A stretch of DNA of 64,000 bases from Paenarthrobacter nicotinovorans (GTDB lineage Bacteria > Actinomycetota > Actinomycetes > Actinomycetales > Micrococcaceae): NCBI RefSeq assembly GCF_021919345.1, contig NZ_CP089293.1:992001-1056000 (forward strand), written 5' to 3'. The translations under genes and the position numbers were made by a program. Numbering within the stretch: position 1 is the stretch's first letter; the number at the start of each line of letters is the position of its first letter. The notes beneath the pieces are model-generated. The model saw only the letters and a list, made by a program, of their open reading frames with translations, did no database searches and had not been told where the DNA came from. Positions 61,183-64,000 of this stretch are shown here, in pieces.

Positions 61183-64000
61183 ATGCCGCTGCCCTCGCCG
61201 GTTTCACCGGCCGTAAATTCCCGTCCACCCAGCAGTCGAAGCAACAACGCAACCACCGGCCATCCTGAGGTGGCATGCGGCATCGGAACGTGGGACAAAC
61301 TGCTGTACGGCAACCACCGCTTCGTGGTGGAAGTTGCCCCGACGGCCCAGGTTGTCCCAACGCCCCCGGTTGCCCCGACGGCCCAGGTTGCCCCGACGGC
61401 CCAGGCATACAAGCTTGTCCTGCCGTGGCGGCGCCAGGATGAGGACCCCGCGACAGTGGATGTCATCGTCGTCTCCGGGAAGACGGGCGCCAGGGTCCGC
61501 AATGTTGTCATAGAGGAGTGCACCAGGGAATCAGGAACCCTCCTTTTCGAAGCCATCGACGGCCCGGGCATCTACTACGTTTACTACCTGCCCTACGCGA
61601 TGCTGGGCAAACCCCACTATCCCCAGGCCCAGTACCTCCCGCGTCGTCCGACGGCAGAGCCGGGGTGGGCTGCCGCCGTCGGGCGTTCGGCCTGGCGGGA
61701 ACCGGCGCAAGCCGGGCTGCCCAACTCGACGGTCGTCCGTTACGAGGCCGCAAGTGAGCGGGACTCGTTCGCGCCGATGAACTTCACGGCCCGGGCGGAC
61801 GAACTGGAACCGTTCCATGAGTGTCACAAGGGTGAAGCCTTCCTGGTGTTTCCCGAAGACCGGCTGAATCCCGTCTCCATGAGCACTGACCTGCCTGCGC
61901 ACTGGGTGGCCAACGGGCCGTCGGACACCTTTCGGGCGAGCGCCGTTGCGGGCGAGGACTATGTGGTCCAGCTGGGGTTGTACGCGCTGAAGGACCTTGC
62001 TGGCGTCTCCGTGGACGTCGTGTCATCAGCCGGAGGCCACTGCATCAACTCCGACGGCGTAGACCGGCTGGGCAGGCCCTGGCGCAAGGAGCTGAACGTC
62101 GCGGAGGGCACTGTACGGGCCCTGTTCGTGGTCCTTCCCGTGCCCCGTGGCGCCGCCGGAAGCACGCATTCCGCCATGGTCACCATCCATGCGGAAGGTG
62201 AGGCTGCGCAGGAAATCGAGGTCACGCTGGACGTGGCGACGGAAACGGACCCGGACATCCTGGAAGGTGGTTTCGGCGATCCACGTTTCCTTCGGCGCTT
62301 GGCCTGGCTGGATTCTGCCGTGGCCCAGGACGCCGAGCTCGTGGCTCCTTTCACTGCCATCACCGTGGACGAGCGGGAACGAACCTTGGGGATCCTTGGC
62401 CGGAGCTTGCGGTTGTCGGCATCGGGGTTGCCTGCCCAAGTGACGTCCAGCTTCACGGGCGACGTGACGTCGACGGATGGTCCCGCCGTCGGGCTTTTCG
62501 ACGTTCCGATGGCTGTGCACATCGAGGGGACCAGCTGGGAGTTTTCGCCACTGACGTTCAACGCGGAAGGGCCTGCGCGGGTCTCGTGGGGCTGCAACTG
62601 GACGGGCAGCCAGGAAGGCGTTGCGGTGTTGTCGCTGGAGCTGAACGCCACCCTCGACGCCGATGGAACAGTCGAGTACTCGCTGCGGCTCGCGCCGCGG
62701 AAGACTCTGGACGTGAACGACGTCGGGCTGCAGCTGTTGTTTGACGAGGACGCCGTGCCGCTGGCCATGGGTTTGGGCGTCCCGGGCGGGCGGCGCCCGG
62801 AGACCCTGGACTGGACGTGGGACGTGGCCGCCAGGAACCAGGATGCACTGTGGGTGGGAAGGGTGAACGCCGGGCTTCAGTTGTCGTTGCGGGATGAGAA
62901 GTACCAGCGTCCCCTGAACACCAACTTCTACCGGGAAAAGCCGTTGCTGGAACCGGCGTCGTGGGCCAACCGCCAGGAGGGCAGGGTGAGGGGTGGCGTC
63001 CGGCTTCGGACTGCCAACGGCAAAGTGTCCCTCTGCGCGTTCAGCGGTGCCCGCACGCTGACGCCGAACGAGCCGCTCCACTTCGATTTCCGGCTTCTGC
63101 TCACACCCTTCAAGCCGATCCAACCCGGCAGGCATCTGGGCAAGCGCTACTTTCACGCCCCTGAAGACCCATCGGAGATCAGGGCGGCCGGAGCCACTGT
63201 GGTCAATATCCACCATGCGACAGCGCCTGCACCGTATATCAATGATCCGTTGCTCACGAAGGAAACGCTTCGGCAATACGTGGCGCAGTGTCATCGGGAG
63301 GGCCTGACAGCCAAGATCTACAACACTGTCCGTGAGCTCACGTTCCACAGCCCGGAGCTGCTGCCGCTGCTGCATTTGGACCACGAGATCTTCAGCGACG
63401 GTCCGGGCGCCGGCCATAGCTGGTTGCAGGAGCATGCCGGCAGTGGCTACGTCTCGGCCTGGTTTGCCCCGAACGTGGAGGACATCGCGGTGGTGACCAC
63501 GGGCGGGTCGCGGTGGGAGAACTTCTACGTGCGCAGCCTGCAGGAACTGGCAGCCGGCGACGACGGAATCGACGGTATTTACCTCGATGACCTGGCCTTT
63601 GACCGGCACGCCATGGTGCGCGTCCGCAAGGTCCTGGAAAGGGCCTGCAGGCCCGGGGGAGTGGAGGGCCCGGAGATTGACCTCCACTCTGCCAACCAGT
63701 TCACCGCCAACGACGGCTACGCCTCATCAGCCAATTTGTACATGGAGCAATTGCCGTATGTGGACAGGCTGTGGCTGGGGGAGTACTTCGACTACGACGG
63801 CACCGACCCCGACTATTGGCTGGTGGAATTGTCCGGCATTCCTTTTGGCCTCATGGGCGAGATGCTCGAAGGCGGCGGCAATCCGTGGCGCGGAATGGTG
63901 TTCGGCATGACGGGCCGGGCACCCGTGGTGGACAACCGTCCGCTGTGGGAGTTCTGGACGGCGAACAACCTGGAACGTGCCCGGATGCAAGGTTTCTGGG
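61183..64000 (+). CDS. Glycoside-hydrolase-like protein (DUF6067/GH123-like), 3' partial
   Basis: An open frame runs from ATG 61183 (CAGGAG 9 bases upstream) through the right edge, giving at least 939 residues. An N-terminal linker contains four repeats of V-A-P-T-A-Q-type (61333-61404). After beta-rich domains (about 90-620), an alpha/beta domain has motifs KIYNTVRELT, IDGIYLDDLAFDR (candidate catalytic acids), IDLHSANQF and RLWLGEYFDYDG, as in DUF6067/GH123-like hydrolases. No signal peptide is seen, so it may be cytoplasmic. Antisense frames opposite it are shadows. Confidence 0.75.
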   Translation, partial: MPLPSPVSPAVNSRPPSSRSNNATTGHPEVACGIGTWDKLLYGNHRFVVEVAPTAQVVPTPPVAPTAQVAPTAQAYKLVLPWRRQDEDPATVDVIVVSGKTGARVRNVVIEECTRESGTLLFEAIDGPGIYYVYYLPYAMLGKPHYPQAQYLPRRPTAEPGWAAAVGRSAWREPAQAGLPNSTVVRYEAASERDSFAPMNFTARADELEPFHECHKGEAFLVFPEDRLNPVSMSTDLPAHWVANGPSDTFRASAVAGEDYVVQLGLYALKDLAGVSVDVVSSAGGHCINSDGVDRLGRPWRKELNVAEGTVRALFVVLPVPRGAAGSTHSAMVTIHAEGEAAQEIEVTLDVATETDPDILEGGFGDPRFLRRLAWLDSAVAQDAELVAPFTAITVDERERTLGILGRSLRLSASGLPAQVTSSFTGDVTSTDGPAVGLFDVPMAVHIEGTSWEFSPLTFNAEGPARVSWGCNWTGSQEGVAVLSLELNATLDADGTVEYSLRLAPRKTLDVNDVGLQLLFDEDAVPLAMGLGVPGGRRPETLDWTWDVAARNQDALWVGRVNAGLQLSLRDEKYQRPLNTNFYREKPLLEPASWANRQEGRVRGGVRLRTANGKVSLCAFSGARTLTPNEPLHFDFRLLLTPFKPIQPGRHLGKRYFHAPEDPSEIRAAGATVVNIHHATAPAPYINDPLLTKETLRQYVAQCHREGLTAKIYNTVRELTFHSPELLPLLHLDHEIFSDGPGAGHSWLQEHAGSGYVSAWFAPNVEDIAVVTTGGSRWENFYVRSLQELAAGDDGIDGIYLDDLAFDRHAMVRVRKVLERACRPGGVEGPEIDLHSANQFTANDGYASSANLYMEQLPYVDRLWLGEYFDYDGTDPDYWLVELSGIPFGLMGEMLEGGGNPWRGMVFGMTGRAPVVDNRPLWEFWTANNLERARMQGFW
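61333..61404 (+). repeat. Four tandem 18-bp repeats in the GH-like gene
   Basis: GTTGCCCCGACGGCCCAG occurs at 61333, 61369 and 61387, with a diverged copy at 61351. The units are in frame and encode VAPTAQ. Confidence 0.85.

Noticed and set aside
61035..63687. Long minus-strand frames opposite the right-edge gene
   Set aside because: They lie antisense to a plus-strand frame with coherent domains and a good ribosome site, and their translations look like shadows.
1..64000. tRNA, rRNA, CRISPR, insertion sequences or attachment sites
   Set aside because: No cloverleaf, rRNA, regularly spaced repeat-spacer pattern, transposase or integrase was recognised; short RNA genes cannot be fully excluded by reading.

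Overview
The window is about 64 kb of GC-rich chromosomal DNA from an actinobacterium, most likely Arthrobacter or Paenarthrobacter (Micrococcaceae). This is inferred from base composition, frequent GTG/TTG starts, the PcrA, SucCD and IolCDAEGB protein types, the DUF222-HNH gene and the actinobacterial regulators. I see no rRNA or tRNA gene, CRISPR array, insertion sequence or prophage.

Layout. (1) 1-5325: a polytopic membrane protein cut by the left edge, then a signalling module: a canonical sensor kinase and response regulator, divergently transcribed, plus a second sensor and regulator that have lost key catalytic residues. (2) 5402-11907: helicase pcrA, a lipoprotein, sucCD, and a 0.9-kb non-coding stretch holding a tandem 369-bp duplication. 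(3) 11908-30516: a complete myo-inositol catabolic region: tautomerase, iolC, aldolase, iolD, iolA, iolE, iolG, iolH, divergent iolB-gntR, an ABC importer, a LacI regulator, and three further dehydrogenase/isomerase genes. Eight short sites of the form TGwCnnGwCA lie in five promoter regions here and define a probable regulon of the GntR protein. (4) 30543-40711: mixed genes: DUF222-HNH nuclease-like protein, a secreted PIG-L deacetylase with adhesin-like repeats, a LOG-like protein, twin membrane-anchored metalloproteases, a ferritin-VIT1 transporter, two small proteins. (5) 40958-52970: a sodium symporter with a divergent XRE-cupin regulator, a DUF559-type protein, an APC permease, then an overlapping ureohydrolase and TPP-enzyme pair that resembles the late steps of the arginine transaminase/guanidinobutyrate route, an MHS-type MFS carrier, a metallo-beta-lactamase-fold hydrolase and a divergent LysR. 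(6) 53045-64000: MarR plus a multidrug MFS pump with a long coiled-coil tail, a heterodimeric ABC exporter, a thioesterase, cutC, and a large glycoside-hydrolase-like gene that runs off the right edge.

How the genes work together. The inositol block covers every step from uptake to acetyl-CoA and dihydroxyacetone phosphate. The extra dehydrogenases and isomerase, under both the GntR-type and a LacI-type operator, suggest entry of other inositol isomers or related sugars. All function calls come from reading protein motifs and gene context; no database search was run.
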